Shown here piece after piece: positions 52,501-55,988 of a stretch of DNA of 64,000 nucleotides (position 1 is the first letter of the stretch; every line of letters starts with the position of its first letter). The position numbers were made by a program, and so were the translations under genes. This stretch comes from Omphiscola glabra (Eukaryota; Mollusca; Gastropoda; Lymnaeidae), in NCBI GenBank assembly GCA_964017045.1, contig OZ024808.1:22557418-22621417 (forward strand), given 5' to 3'. The notes under the pieces were generated by a model, which saw only the letters and a program-made list of their open reading frames with translations, was not told where the DNA came from and searched no databases.

Positions 52501-53462
52501 GAATGAGCTTAAATGTTGGGGGGGGACTTTTTTAGTTTTTAATAATGTGGTGGATGAAACTTAAGTTCAAGATAAAGGATCTAGTCACACGCAAAATGTT
52601 AAACTTTTTCTCCAGTGGCCTGCTGAGCTGGTCACAGCTGGACTGAGTTGGGTAAAGGCATATCATTTGTTTCTAAAAGTACAAATTTAATACTTTAATA
52701 TTAAACACAGGTATTTAGGAAATATAATCTTTCCCCGTTCTAAGGTGACTAAAAGCTAAAACATAGGCCTGGAAAGAGTAGTTAGTATATTTCAAAATTT
52801 ATACCATTTAGTTTATAATGCAAATAAGTTTTTTTTTTACATTCAATATATATGGCCATGGACACAAAGATTCTTAATGTCTGTTCAAATACCACCCACT
52901 GACAATTACATTTTGGAATACACCCAAATCGTTTAAACATAGCTACTTCTAAAATAGATTCCATTCTTAATTCCAGACAATGCAAACCATATCAAATACA
53001 GCAATGGCCTTGAGATCTCGTCTACGAAATGTGAGAGATTTGAGTGGAGAGCGCTACACAACACTGAATAGCATCAGGACTGCCATCATTGACCCTGGCA
53101 GCCTTCTCTGTCTAGCCAGCGACTCATTTTCTGGCTTTCAATATCAGCTATCTAATGCAGAGGAGAAGGTCTCCACCACTCTTATACAAGTTGCTAATGT
53201 GACGCAACGTGCCAATGAAATGCTAGGACAACTGCGCAGCCTCAATAAAATTGATTCCTTAGCAGCAGAAACGTTACTCAGAAATGTTCTCACGGCTCAG
53301 TCAAACTTAAACATTGATACTTTACATACCACCATCGCCGATCTCCAGAACAAGAAATATGTACGGCAAGCTGAGATTAACCGATTAATTGCGCTGAAGG
53401 ATGCATTAAGAGTGAAGATTGCGAACATGAAGTCTTTGCAATCTCAGATAAATAGATCTTAG
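15598..53462 (+). CDS. Laminin-like chain, long secreted isoform (29 exons, 1,896 aa)
   Basis: Joined from 29 exons listed separately; every donor and acceptor is GT/AG and the phases agree throughout. Predicted order: signal peptide (about 1-35), LN domain to about 286, LE1-LE5N (287-553), beta-type domain IV/LF (554-799), LE6-LE10N (800-1030), L4a (about 1033-1172), LE10C-LE12 (to 1320), coiled coil (1321-1896). Seen: WWQS and YYYAISD motifs of LN, eight-Cys LE repeats, the beta-like GGQCQCKPGVSGR after domain IV, and the gamma-like CDACYSLL at the start of the coil. Laminins polymerise through LN and trimerise through the coil in basement membrane. No LG domains, so it is not an alpha chain. 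It fits neither beta (no L4a expected) nor gamma (no LF expected), so I assign no symbol. Secretion and trimer partners are inferred from the family. Confidence 0.85.
17590..18110 (+). repeat. 28-bp minisatellite with higher-order repeat
   Basis: About 17 units built on ggataagggaatggcgtgac plus gatttgat. A block with gatactgataag..ggcgacagaaatgacgtgag occurs twice (about 17876-17935 and 18006-18065). Confidence 0.93.
20178..20358. mobile_element. hAT-type miniature element, 181 bp
   Basis: Ends CAGTGGTCGG and CCGACCACTG are inverted. Flanks taatagga / taatagac match 6 of 8. No coding capacity. Confidence 0.72.
20971..21123. mobile_element. Decayed hAT-like element
   Basis: TAGTGGCGCAGCT at the left and GACGCCACTA at the right are roughly inverted. 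It directly abuts the next element. No clear target duplication. Confidence 0.5.
21125..21293. mobile_element. hAT-type miniature element, 169 bp
   Basis: Inverted ends gAGGGGCGTATCTA and TAGCTACGCCTCTG. Flanks gccactag (21117-21124) and gccactgg (21294-21301) match 7 of 8. Confidence 0.72.
21330..21560. repeat. Dispersed repeat D, copy 1
   Basis: Shares blocks such as gaaaatatta, gcgccaaacg and cgcagttat-like sequence with 51735-51985 and, in part, 26600-26700. The first and third copies are next to a C homopolymer. Unknown family. Confidence 0.6.
21736..21932 (+). repeat. 65-bp tandem repeat, 3 units
   Basis: Units share agagtt(g/t)ctagg, then aaatata and tggtctatacggg(g/a)ctct. Confidence 0.88.
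22813..22900 (+). repeat. 24-bp tandem repeat
   Basis: About 3.5 units of gtcaatcacacagtctgagt plus ccct. Confidence 0.88.
23578..23735. repeat. Decayed inverted-terminal repeat element, copy 1
   Basis: Left end ggggtagtctattaattac followed by gtcaaca; right end ttatgtcaaca..cccct. A related copy lies at 25335-25445, which keeps a clearer right end (tgttgacataattaatgg, then acgacccc). Confidence 0.55.
23953..24231 (-). other. Unassigned 92-codon open frame
   Basis: MACSTAPKMHTKLSPTLQPE to EQHLATPGEDDSS-stop, acidic and Ser/Asp-rich. Lies 120 bases from the hAT copy but outside its terminal repeats. I recognise no family; it may be transposon-derived or chance. Confidence 0.25.
24354..24991 (-). 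mobile_element. hAT transposon copy, internally deleted, 638 bp
   Basis: Inverted ends CAGGGtCGGCC and GGCCGGCCCTG, flanked by perfect 8-bp duplications cctactct (24346-24353 and 24992-24999). It retains the C-terminal part of a transposase on the minus strand but is too short to be autonomous. A 188-bp derivative of the same family lies at 54777. Confidence 0.93.
24514..24783 (-). pseudogene. hAT transposase C-terminal fragment
   Basis: Ninety residues matching the hAT dimerisation region: FPNYFVALRIFLTIPVTVAS, GERSFSRLKLIKNYLRSTI and RLNNLAILAIERDL. The ERSFS-x-LK-x-IK-x-LR core is intact. The catalytic parts are absent, so it is not an active transposase. Confidence 0.9.
25335..25445. repeat. 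Decayed inverted-terminal repeat element, copy 2
   Basis: gttgacgtcaacaaatt, C run, ttgtcaaca(g)ttgtcaaa, then ttttgttgacataattaatg and gacgacccc. Partner of 23578-23735. Confidence 0.55.
25961..26081 (+). CDS. Exon 2: LN domain, WWQS segment
   Basis: Follows acceptor aaaacag. Encodes TCDAAS..RHPPNFMIDDN..SWWQS, the conserved LN core (WW codons at 26045-26050). Ends in phase 1. A 10-kb intron separates it from exon 1, and the CG-to-CDA spacing is short, so a small exon could have been missed. Confidence 0.85.
26370..26600 (-). pseudogene. RTE-like LINE relic, C-terminal end
   Basis: Minus-strand frame reads GRPRTRNCWRCEVEADTKKL, then GPHWGKLKILAQDRDARRTL, the usual end of RTE-type endonuclease/reverse-transcriptase proteins (RGRP-W-D-VE-D-K-L-G--W---LAQDR-AWR-L). 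Only the last ~80 residues remain, in the intron after exon 2. Confidence 0.82.
26600..26700. repeat. Dispersed repeat D, partial copy
   Basis: gaaaatactatgaatcaaac, gcacttgcaatatttttacg and gcgcagttattaggaatttt match the right half of 51735-51985. Confidence 0.6.
27104..27341 (+). CDS. Exon 3: LN domain beta-sandwich
   Basis: Encodes LNINITVSFNKTF, FNSGRPNKMILEKSSDFG and TWQPLQYYAKNC, matching the LN pattern of S-RP, K-S-DFG-TW and QYY-.-C. Phase 1 in, phase 2 out at ACATACAT|gtaatt. Confidence 0.88.
28125..28279 (+). CDS. Exon 4: LN domain, middle part
   Basis: Starts after acceptor tttcag with phase 2. Encodes YTETTPRAVAGKTVKL through KLLDFLLFT, the LN segment leading to the TD(I/M)R motif. 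Ends in phase 1 at CACAG|gtaaac. Confidence 0.82.
28464..28557 (+). CDS. Exon 5: end of LN domain
   Basis: Encodes DMRIRLIQPLTDGRTTYDMY followed by YYAISDIQAVA. TD-x-R and YYYAISD are hallmarks of the LN C-terminus in laminins and netrins. Ends in phase 2 directly before LE1. Confidence 0.88.
29208..29386 (+). CDS. Exon 6: LE1
   Basis: Encodes RCFCNLHAAIC, CDCEHNTMGKNCETCKPLYN and NPCI: a complete eight-cysteine laminin-EGF repeat. The RCFC start with CEHNT.G..CE.C is the usual first LE after LN. Phase 2 in, phase 1 out. Confidence 0.9.
29387..31563 (+). other. Intron 6 of the laminin-like gene
   Basis: AT-rich; no supported exon. Contains the degraded LINE piece at 30770-31400. Confidence 0.7.
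30770..31400 (+). pseudogene. Degraded LINE reverse-transcriptase relic
   Basis: Plus frames read STDKTEIVSFGGTPDKLDIN and, after several stops and shifts, FNWFGHLMPVNQSVLQAYNS with ASGRPCG. KTE-(I/V) and W-F-GH-(L/M) are retained by many LINE C-terminal regions. Inactive. Confidence 0.65.
31564..31731 (+). CDS. Exon 7: LE2
   Basis: Encodes CECNDHAESCTYNETYGRG, then CDVCLHNTRGYHCELCVLKYY and DRCI. A full LE repeat, phase 1 on both sides, so exchangeable with the neighbouring LE exons. Confidence 0.88.
32847..33026 (+). CDS. Exon 8: LE3
   Basis: Encodes ACNCELLGVLDQNLVC, QCICKALTTGRRCDQCIPGY and GNCTG, with eight LE cysteines. Phase 1 in and out. Preceded by acceptor cattag. Confidence 0.86.
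33209..33360 (+). CDS. Exon 9: LE4
   Basis: Encodes ECNCNLAGTIGESNTCA, TGQCPCKQTTEHRMCDAC and KDGYFSFPTGNPQR. The last Cys of the repeat is supplied by exon 10. Ends in phase 0 at AGA|gtaaga, one of the few non-phase-1 junctions in the LE array. Confidence 0.86.
33958..34078 (+). CDS. Exon 10: truncated LE5, entry to beta-type domain IV
   Basis: Encodes ECYSCNCDKGGSLSAVCDKV, SCPCRTNITSSKCDQPIIG. The half LE ending in C(D/E)Q...G and running straight into domain IV is the arrangement known from laminin beta chains. Confidence 0.84.
34503..34695 (+). CDS. Exon 11: LF (domain IV, beta type), part 1
   Basis: Continues G-TFIPSVDVLTYQP, comparable to the beta-chain entry G-Y-F-P-x-L-D-x-L-x-Y-E. 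Then FDGTNFAVCDIGAGSATVQF. Ends in phase 2. Confidence 0.8.
35269..35453 (+). CDS. Exon 12: LF, part 2
   Basis: Encodes WPYLVAVRYSTNVSYITGTV, NATGN and VGCPVIGQSIQADIQLVPG: beta strands with a single Cys and N-glycosylation sequons, consistent with an LF jelly-roll. Phase 2 in, phase 1 out. Confidence 0.78.
35848..35973 (+). CDS. Exon 13: LF, part 3, with RSKR site
   Basis: Encodes LQNFTIDARCDYKLILQMHL then SSRSKRETNPL. RSKR (residues 713-716, bases 35946-35957) fits the furin consensus R-x-K/R-R. Phase 1 on both sides. Confidence 0.76.
36188..36421 (+). CDS. Exon 14: LF, part 4
   Basis: Encodes VVTIDSVALLPTL, then YLSCLQQLSSLM, QSPCKELLYSVGTELSDGAK. The VDS-hhLhP strand and the two spaced cysteines before the next LE match the end of beta-chain LF domains. 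Phase 1 both sides. Confidence 0.84.
36717..36863 (+). CDS. Exon 15: LE6, last exon shared by both isoforms
   Basis: Encodes ACSCNELSTVSGSSCKALGG, QCQCKPGVSGRDCGFCTPGY and DSGCV. GGQCQCKPGV.GR is very close to the LE after LF in beta laminins. The donor TTC|gtaagt leaves phase 1, which both 37721 and 40102 accept. Confidence 0.9.
37721..39003 (+). CDS. Alternative terminal exon: stalk, membrane helix and cytoplasmic tail
   Basis: Begins after aaatcacag and continues exon 15 in frame (GCV-R-CLALPCEAEF). Then come about 50 Thr/Ser-rich residues (mucin-like stalk), the helix FIALIVICIIIVIGLIILII (bases 37927-37989), a stop-transfer WCKCLRERNK and a 337-residue tail. The tail has a basic cluster (38721-38775), PPMY (38803-38814), three F(V/I)P-x-PDY repeats (from about 38830 to 38960) and the C-terminus INGSLV, a class I PDZ-ligand pattern. 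A 423-codon open frame is unusual in this AT-rich DNA. I do not recognise the tail as a known family. Confidence 0.75.
37927..37989 (+). other. Predicted transmembrane segment in the alternative exon
   Basis: Twenty-one consecutive hydrophobic, mostly Ile/Val/Leu residues ending in Trp, followed by KCLRERNKNNK. The positive-inside rule predicts an outside N-terminus and inside C-terminus (type I). Confidence 0.85.
39177..39182 (+). promoter_or_regulatory. Polyadenylation signal after the membrane isoform
   Basis: Canonical AATAAA 174 bases after the TAG stop; a second overlapping-style AATAAA-like run follows at once. This supports an independent mRNA end well before exon 16 of the long form. 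Confidence 0.6.
39788..39951. mobile_element. hAT-type miniature element, 164 bp
   Basis: Both ends read CAGGCCTGCACAAC inwards (inverted). The element is flanked by perfect 8-bp duplications gtatagag at 39780-39787 and 39952-39959. No coding capacity. It sits between the poly(A) signal of the membrane isoform and exon 16 of the long isoform. Confidence 0.88.
40102..40426 (+). CDS. Exon 16 (long form): LE7 and LE8
   Basis: Starts after ttctccag and completes the phase-1 codon from exon 15 as Pro (GCV-P-CNCHKKGSQNG). LE7 carries an insert in its middle (NVLTLGDKNLDNSTVTDG). LE8 is CECNEQGSTSLQCNDVGQCP with CKDSVTGKKCDVCKEGYYGF. Ends in phase 2. Confidence 0.88.
41080..41295 (+). CDS. Exon 17: LE9 and first half of split LE10
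   Basis: Encodes ACNCSVSGSTSVSCNITTGG, CFCKKNVEGAKCSVCRSGFF, then CFCYNHSINCTSASGFQSK, a half LE interrupted where L4a domains insert in alpha and gamma laminins. Phase 2 in and out. Confidence 0.86.
41296..42469 (+). other. Intron 17 with GC-rich insert
   Basis: The GC-rich block 41500-41990 contains dispersed repeat B on the minus strand; a G run follows at about 42081. No exon seen. Confidence 0.65.
41690..41905 (-). repeat. Dispersed repeat B, copy 2
   Basis: Reverse-oriented partner of 5890-6115, lying in the intron between exons 17 and 18. The related GC-rich sequence extends to about 41500-41990. Confidence 0.72.
42470..42615 (+). CDS. Exon 18: L4a domain, part 1
   Basis: The acceptor is aatccacag at 42469; using the nearer cttacag would create a stop. 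Encodes GDFSLLVGDRHTSYGQILSL, matching the L4a pattern of F-LGD-x-x-SYGQ-L-F. Phase 2 in, phase 1 out. Confidence 0.85.
43188..43331 (+). CDS. Exon 19: L4a domain, part 2
   Basis: Encodes EKNLFHVAPNGTAINSTRLL, TYEVRLLEQNWMLDGDEQ and PTAIDVIG. Y-V-L-E-x-x-W is the central L4a motif. Phase 1 both sides. Confidence 0.82.
43514..43550. repeat. (TA)n microsatellite
   Basis: About 18 TA units in the intron after exon 19. Confidence 0.95.
43927..44103 (+). CDS. Exon 20: L4a domain end and return to LE10
   Basis: Encodes ILANLTKVTPISRANGQPVR, then EVAFVEECTCSETTHTG. LANLT and (W/F)VE-x-C-x-C are the usual end of L4a running back into the second half of the interrupted LE. Confidence 0.85.
44207..44259 (+). 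repeat. LINE 3'-tail fragment, copy 1
   Basis: gagccagaatgatcataata, ttggtcgtggg and tatagaagaag match the 3' tail of the LINE at 48634-49605. Nothing upstream of the tail is present. Confidence 0.75.
44715..44978 (+). CDS. Exon 21: LE10 second half and a shortened LE11
   Basis: Encodes LSCQSCATGYKRE, then CNCSRRGATDPPECNELSGV, CLNCRNGTVGEHCESCAAHV and GGVECDVCDDKYWGLLADGC. LE11 reads as the first part of one LE joined to the last part of another, probably an internal deletion. Phase 1 both sides. Confidence 0.86.
45390..45533 (+). CDS. Exon 22: LE12, last before the coil
   Basis: Encodes ACNCTDPGSKSPVCNKTSGQ, CECASHVTGRTCDKCEENFQ and SSGCV. The donor G|gttggt is weak; the alternative four bases on would create a stop with exon 23. 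Close to the last LE of gamma chains (GRTCDKCEEN). Confidence 0.84.
45850..46025 (+). CDS. Exon 23: start of coiled coil
   Basis: Encodes ECDACYSLLKTAIVPLRQLE. C-x-A-C-Y-x-L-(V/L) is the gamma-type junction of LE to coil, including the two cysteines used for inter-chain disulfides. Ends in phase 0. Confidence 0.82.
46292..46499 (+). CDS. Exon 24: coiled coil
   Basis: Encodes LSSVEQSESDTRSQLETFNQ and a following helical, heptad-like, charged stretch. Phase 0 in, phase 1 out. Confidence 0.74.
46784..46962 (+). CDS. Exon 25: coiled coil
   Basis: Encodes ALQSRLSMLRSLESSIKSVE and VYLINVADSS..NDLNTLNATISQANQL. Spaced Leu/Ile/Val suggest continued helix. Ends in phase 0 at GAG|gtgaga. Confidence 0.74.
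47933..48196 (+). CDS. Exon 26: coiled coil
   Basis: Encodes ISTSVRNLDQNNTSTLLAME through ARLAASSTQQL. Phase 0 both sides; no cysteine. The intron after it hosts a LINE fragment on the opposite strand. Confidence 0.74.
48634..49605 (-). mobile_element. 5'-truncated CR1/Jockey-like LINE
   Basis: Minus strand. Begins inside the reverse transcriptase just after the catalytic region (SAVYRTITNRSDQDQLQEDL), then EFHPAKCQTLSVSR, SVRYLGVTI, LGFLRRNLKI, YKAFVRPLLDYASSVWDP, a frameshift or stop near 49140, and RSQYRNCSFLPKTIRDWNNL to the end. The 3' tail forms a GATCAATAAAATGATC hairpin and ends in AGAAG repeats. Inserted antisense in the intron between exons 26 and 27. Inactive. Confidence 0.9.
49149..49605 (-). 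pseudogene. LINE reverse-transcriptase thumb/C-terminal fragment
   Basis: About 145 codons without a stop. KC-x-x-L-x-V-(S/T)R, YLGV, RRNL and VRP-(L/I)-(L/E)YAS-x-VWDP are the landmarks used. The catalytic YADD box is upstream and missing. Confidence 0.9.
49967..50204 (+). CDS. Exon 27: coiled coil
   Basis: Encodes VTFESNTFNGSNVNALATVP, then VENLTNQTRTMGTLSADWRS and a helical segment ending NNFEARSQ. Phase 0 in, phase 1 out. Confidence 0.72.
50744..50922 (+). CDS. Exon 28: coiled coil
   Basis: Encodes VKQQLLTMQQQVAPAVDLSQ, QLIKQSGNLTETLTLLQQTA and AKETADLALTIITQKQK: strong heptad character. Ends in phase 0. Confidence 0.76.
50950..51045. repeat. Short poly-T-ended repeat, copy 2
   Basis: Inverted relative to 8493-8585: gtttttttttacaccagg..tctgggtatt..acccgtcaaattcgggtgttac then poly(A). 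Confidence 0.68.
51735..51985. repeat. Dispersed repeat D, copy 2
   Basis: taagaatcccaat, a 17-base C run, then gcccctgaactatattaata, tttattacaccaaatatttt, caaacgcactt and gcagttatcaggaattt. Partner of 21330-21560. Confidence 0.62.
52977..53462 (+). CDS. Exon 29: coiled-coil end, stop codon
   Basis: Opens after aattccag with TMQTISNTAMALRSRL and ends SLQSQINRS-stop. One Cys (GSLLCLASD) but none near the C-terminus, where beta and gamma laminins normally carry a Cys. Contains a helical run with several Leu/Ile heptads. Confidence 0.8.
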   Translation, partial: TMQTISNTAMALRSRLRNVRDLSGERYTTLNSIRTAIIDPGSLLCLASDSFSGFQYQLSNAEEKVSTTLIQVANVTQRANEMLGQLRSLNKIDSLAAETLLRNVLTAQSNLNIDTLHTTIADLQNKKYVRQAEINRLIALKDALRVKIANMKSLQSQINRS

Positions 53463-53610
53463 TAAGTTATTATGAAAGTGTTGGAATGCGATAAGGCTTA
53501 GTACGTTGCTGTTCGGCAAGAGAATGTTTATGAAGGTTTTTGCTTCCCATGTTAGAGCCAGTTTGTATATATGTAGTTCTTTTATCCTGGCATGACATTT
53601 TGTTCTTTTA

Positions 53611-53616
53611 AATAAA
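53611..53616 (+). promoter_or_regulatory. Polyadenylation signal of the long laminin-like form
   Basis: AATAAA about 150 bases after the stop in exon 29, followed by T-rich sequence. Confidence 0.55.
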
Positions 53617-54529
53617 CAACTGTTGAATTGAATATGATCTCAAACTTTAAGGTCCATGTCACATTTCAAATACTTTTGTGTTATATTTTAGTGTCATGCA
53701 CACCTGATTTTTTTAACAATTATTCTTCTCTTCTTTTTTTTTTTTACTCACACATTTTTTATTTTTTTTTGCTTCTGCAGTTTCATTAATATTTATATAA
53801 AGTATAATATTTACAACACTTCATTCCAGTCAATTGAAATGCAGACGGTTCACTGAAAAACGATCAGATAATCAAACCTTTAAATTTGACACAAAAGTTT
53901 GTTTATTGCCAAAATTTTTTGGGGAAAAATTTTGATCAGCTTGAAGAAAATAAGAGATTTGAATGTGAACACAAAAACCGAAATTTTGTTACAGGACTGC
54001 ACAACAGTTTTCATTTCTTGTCAACAGTGAATCCTGTCAAGTACATTTCATCCTTGTGGAAAGGTTTGTTTAAGTTTTGTAGATGGCCTTTTTTAAAAAA
54101 AGTAATTGATGCCACAAATAAAGCAATTTTTTGCATTAAGAACATGTTGTTAAGTTTAGGAAAATCAGCTTTTCATAAATCAAAAGTTGTTCAAAATTTC
54201 TTTAATTTTTATCTTCTTAATTAAGTGAAAAGCATGGGACAATTATTAATATGTTTTAAAATGTTATAAATAATGTTAAAAATAATTTGTTGAAGTTCTT
54301 TTTTTTTTTTTTTAAAAGCTAGTGTAAGAAAAAAATAAACAAAATTGATACATAACCACTTATGAAATATCCAATACATATGTTTTAAATGAGGATCAGA
54401 AACATGATGAGCTGGATAGAGGCCCATAAGATTGAACAGAATTTAAGAATTAAAATTTCCTAAATAAAAAATTTTTTACAAATAAAATTGGATGTTTATC
54501 ATCCTGATTGATTTTGGCAATGTGATTTG

Positions 54530-54665
54530 TTTTTCGTAAGTGGTGGGATGTCGGTAATTATGAAGGATGTTGTGAAATGTTTTTTGATAGATGTGGTCCT
54601 GAGATTGTGTAGGGTGGAGGAAACACATTGCAGACCATGGGAAATGCCTGGACCCGGATATGCGG
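54530..54665 (-). repeat. Dispersed repeat, copy 2
   Basis: Reverse-oriented partner of 349-500. Both share ccttcataattaccgacatc-like sequence. No coding function recognised. Confidence 0.75.
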
Positions 54666-54776
54666 GGTGGTCCAAGAAAAGTATTTGGGATATGAAAAGA
54701 TTTAATGAGATGGTGCAAGTTATGTGTGTTTTGTCAGAAATTCACAGTGACACAACTTAATATCATGAGTCAGAAG

Positions 54777-54964
54777 CAGGGCCGGCCTTAGGCCACTGCA
54801 ACCTATGCGGCCGCAATGGGCCCCGCACTTTCATAGGCCCCGCCCCGAATTTATTTTCTAATACAAAATCTTAATTTTCACTTATTATCCTTATCCTCTA
54901 CCCAGAATGGGCCCCGCGCAATCCGTTTCGCATAGGGCCCCCGCAATTGTTAGGGTCGGCCCTG
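54777..54964 (+). mobile_element. hAT-derived miniature element, 188 bp
   Basis: Same ends as the copy at 24354 in opposite orientation (CAGGGCCGGCC..GGGTCGGCCCTG), with perfect 8-bp duplications gtcagaag (54769-54776 and 54965-54972). The first and last ~90 bases match the longer copy and the transposase fragment is gone. Confidence 0.93.
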
Positions 54965-55935
54965 GTCAGAAGATGTATGCACCAACGTAGGGCCCTGTGA
55001 GGGGATGTACGGTGCTGCTACAGAATTGCCATTGAGGAATTTGTCTGCTCTTATAAAGGGGCCATGGCCCTGGATGTCAGTAGAAAAAGATCCTATTCAT
55101 GATTTCATATACCAGACTTGGAGAAGGATGCTCAAAGTAGAGATCATTTTTTTCTGGTAAGGGGGGGGGGGCCTTCTTTTTCTTGTTGCTTACATTTTTT
55201 TTATTTTCTATAATACATAATTTTCATATTTATGTTATTTTAATTTTTTTTTTTTCAAGTTTTTTTCCAGATGTACATAAATTACTGAAACCTTTCATTA
55301 TCTACAATGATCTTGTGATAAATTAAAATTCAAGTTTGTATTTAAACTTACACTGGGCACAATTCTTTAAATTACCTATCTCAATTCTATTATTTAATCT
55401 TAATCATTAGTGTTTTCAAAATGGTAACAAAACAAAAATAACCTGTCATAAATTTATAGAACAAAAAACAAATCTTTATATTTTTGTTTTTAACCCTGAC
55501 TGAAAAAAAATTACAGACCCCCCCCCCCCCCCCCCCCTTGTATAATCTTACTACATTTAGTTATAAACTAGGTCTAGAAAACTTCCCAAGAATTCATTAT
55601 TTTCTTGATGTCCTAGTCTCATTTTAATCTGAGAAATTTTTTTTTTTCTTTTGCCAAGTGATTTGTAAATAGTTTTAAATAGTGATAAAGATCTGTTGCA
55701 TAATGCATATTATTCATTGGATTTTATGTTTATATGAAACGTCCAATTCTATCATACATAATTTTAGATTTCATTTGTTAAAAAAAATGGATTTACATTT
55801 TTTTGTCATTTATGATTTAGTCAAATAAAATAGACTATAATTGTATCTTCCAATTTAACCAACATTTTGAGCATCAAAAATGAAAAAAATTATTGTTTAA
55901 ATAATACAAAAATTAATCTTAAAATTAATCCTAAG

Positions 55936-55988
55936 TGGAGCCAGAATGATCAATAAATTGATCGTGGGCCCTTAATATATAGAAGAAG
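55936..55988 (+). repeat. LINE 3'-tail fragment, copy 2
   Basis: ggagccagaatgatcaataa, attgatcgtgggccc and ttaatatatagaagaag match the tail of the LINE at 48634 almost exactly, in the opposite orientation. Nothing else of the LINE is present. Confidence 0.82.
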
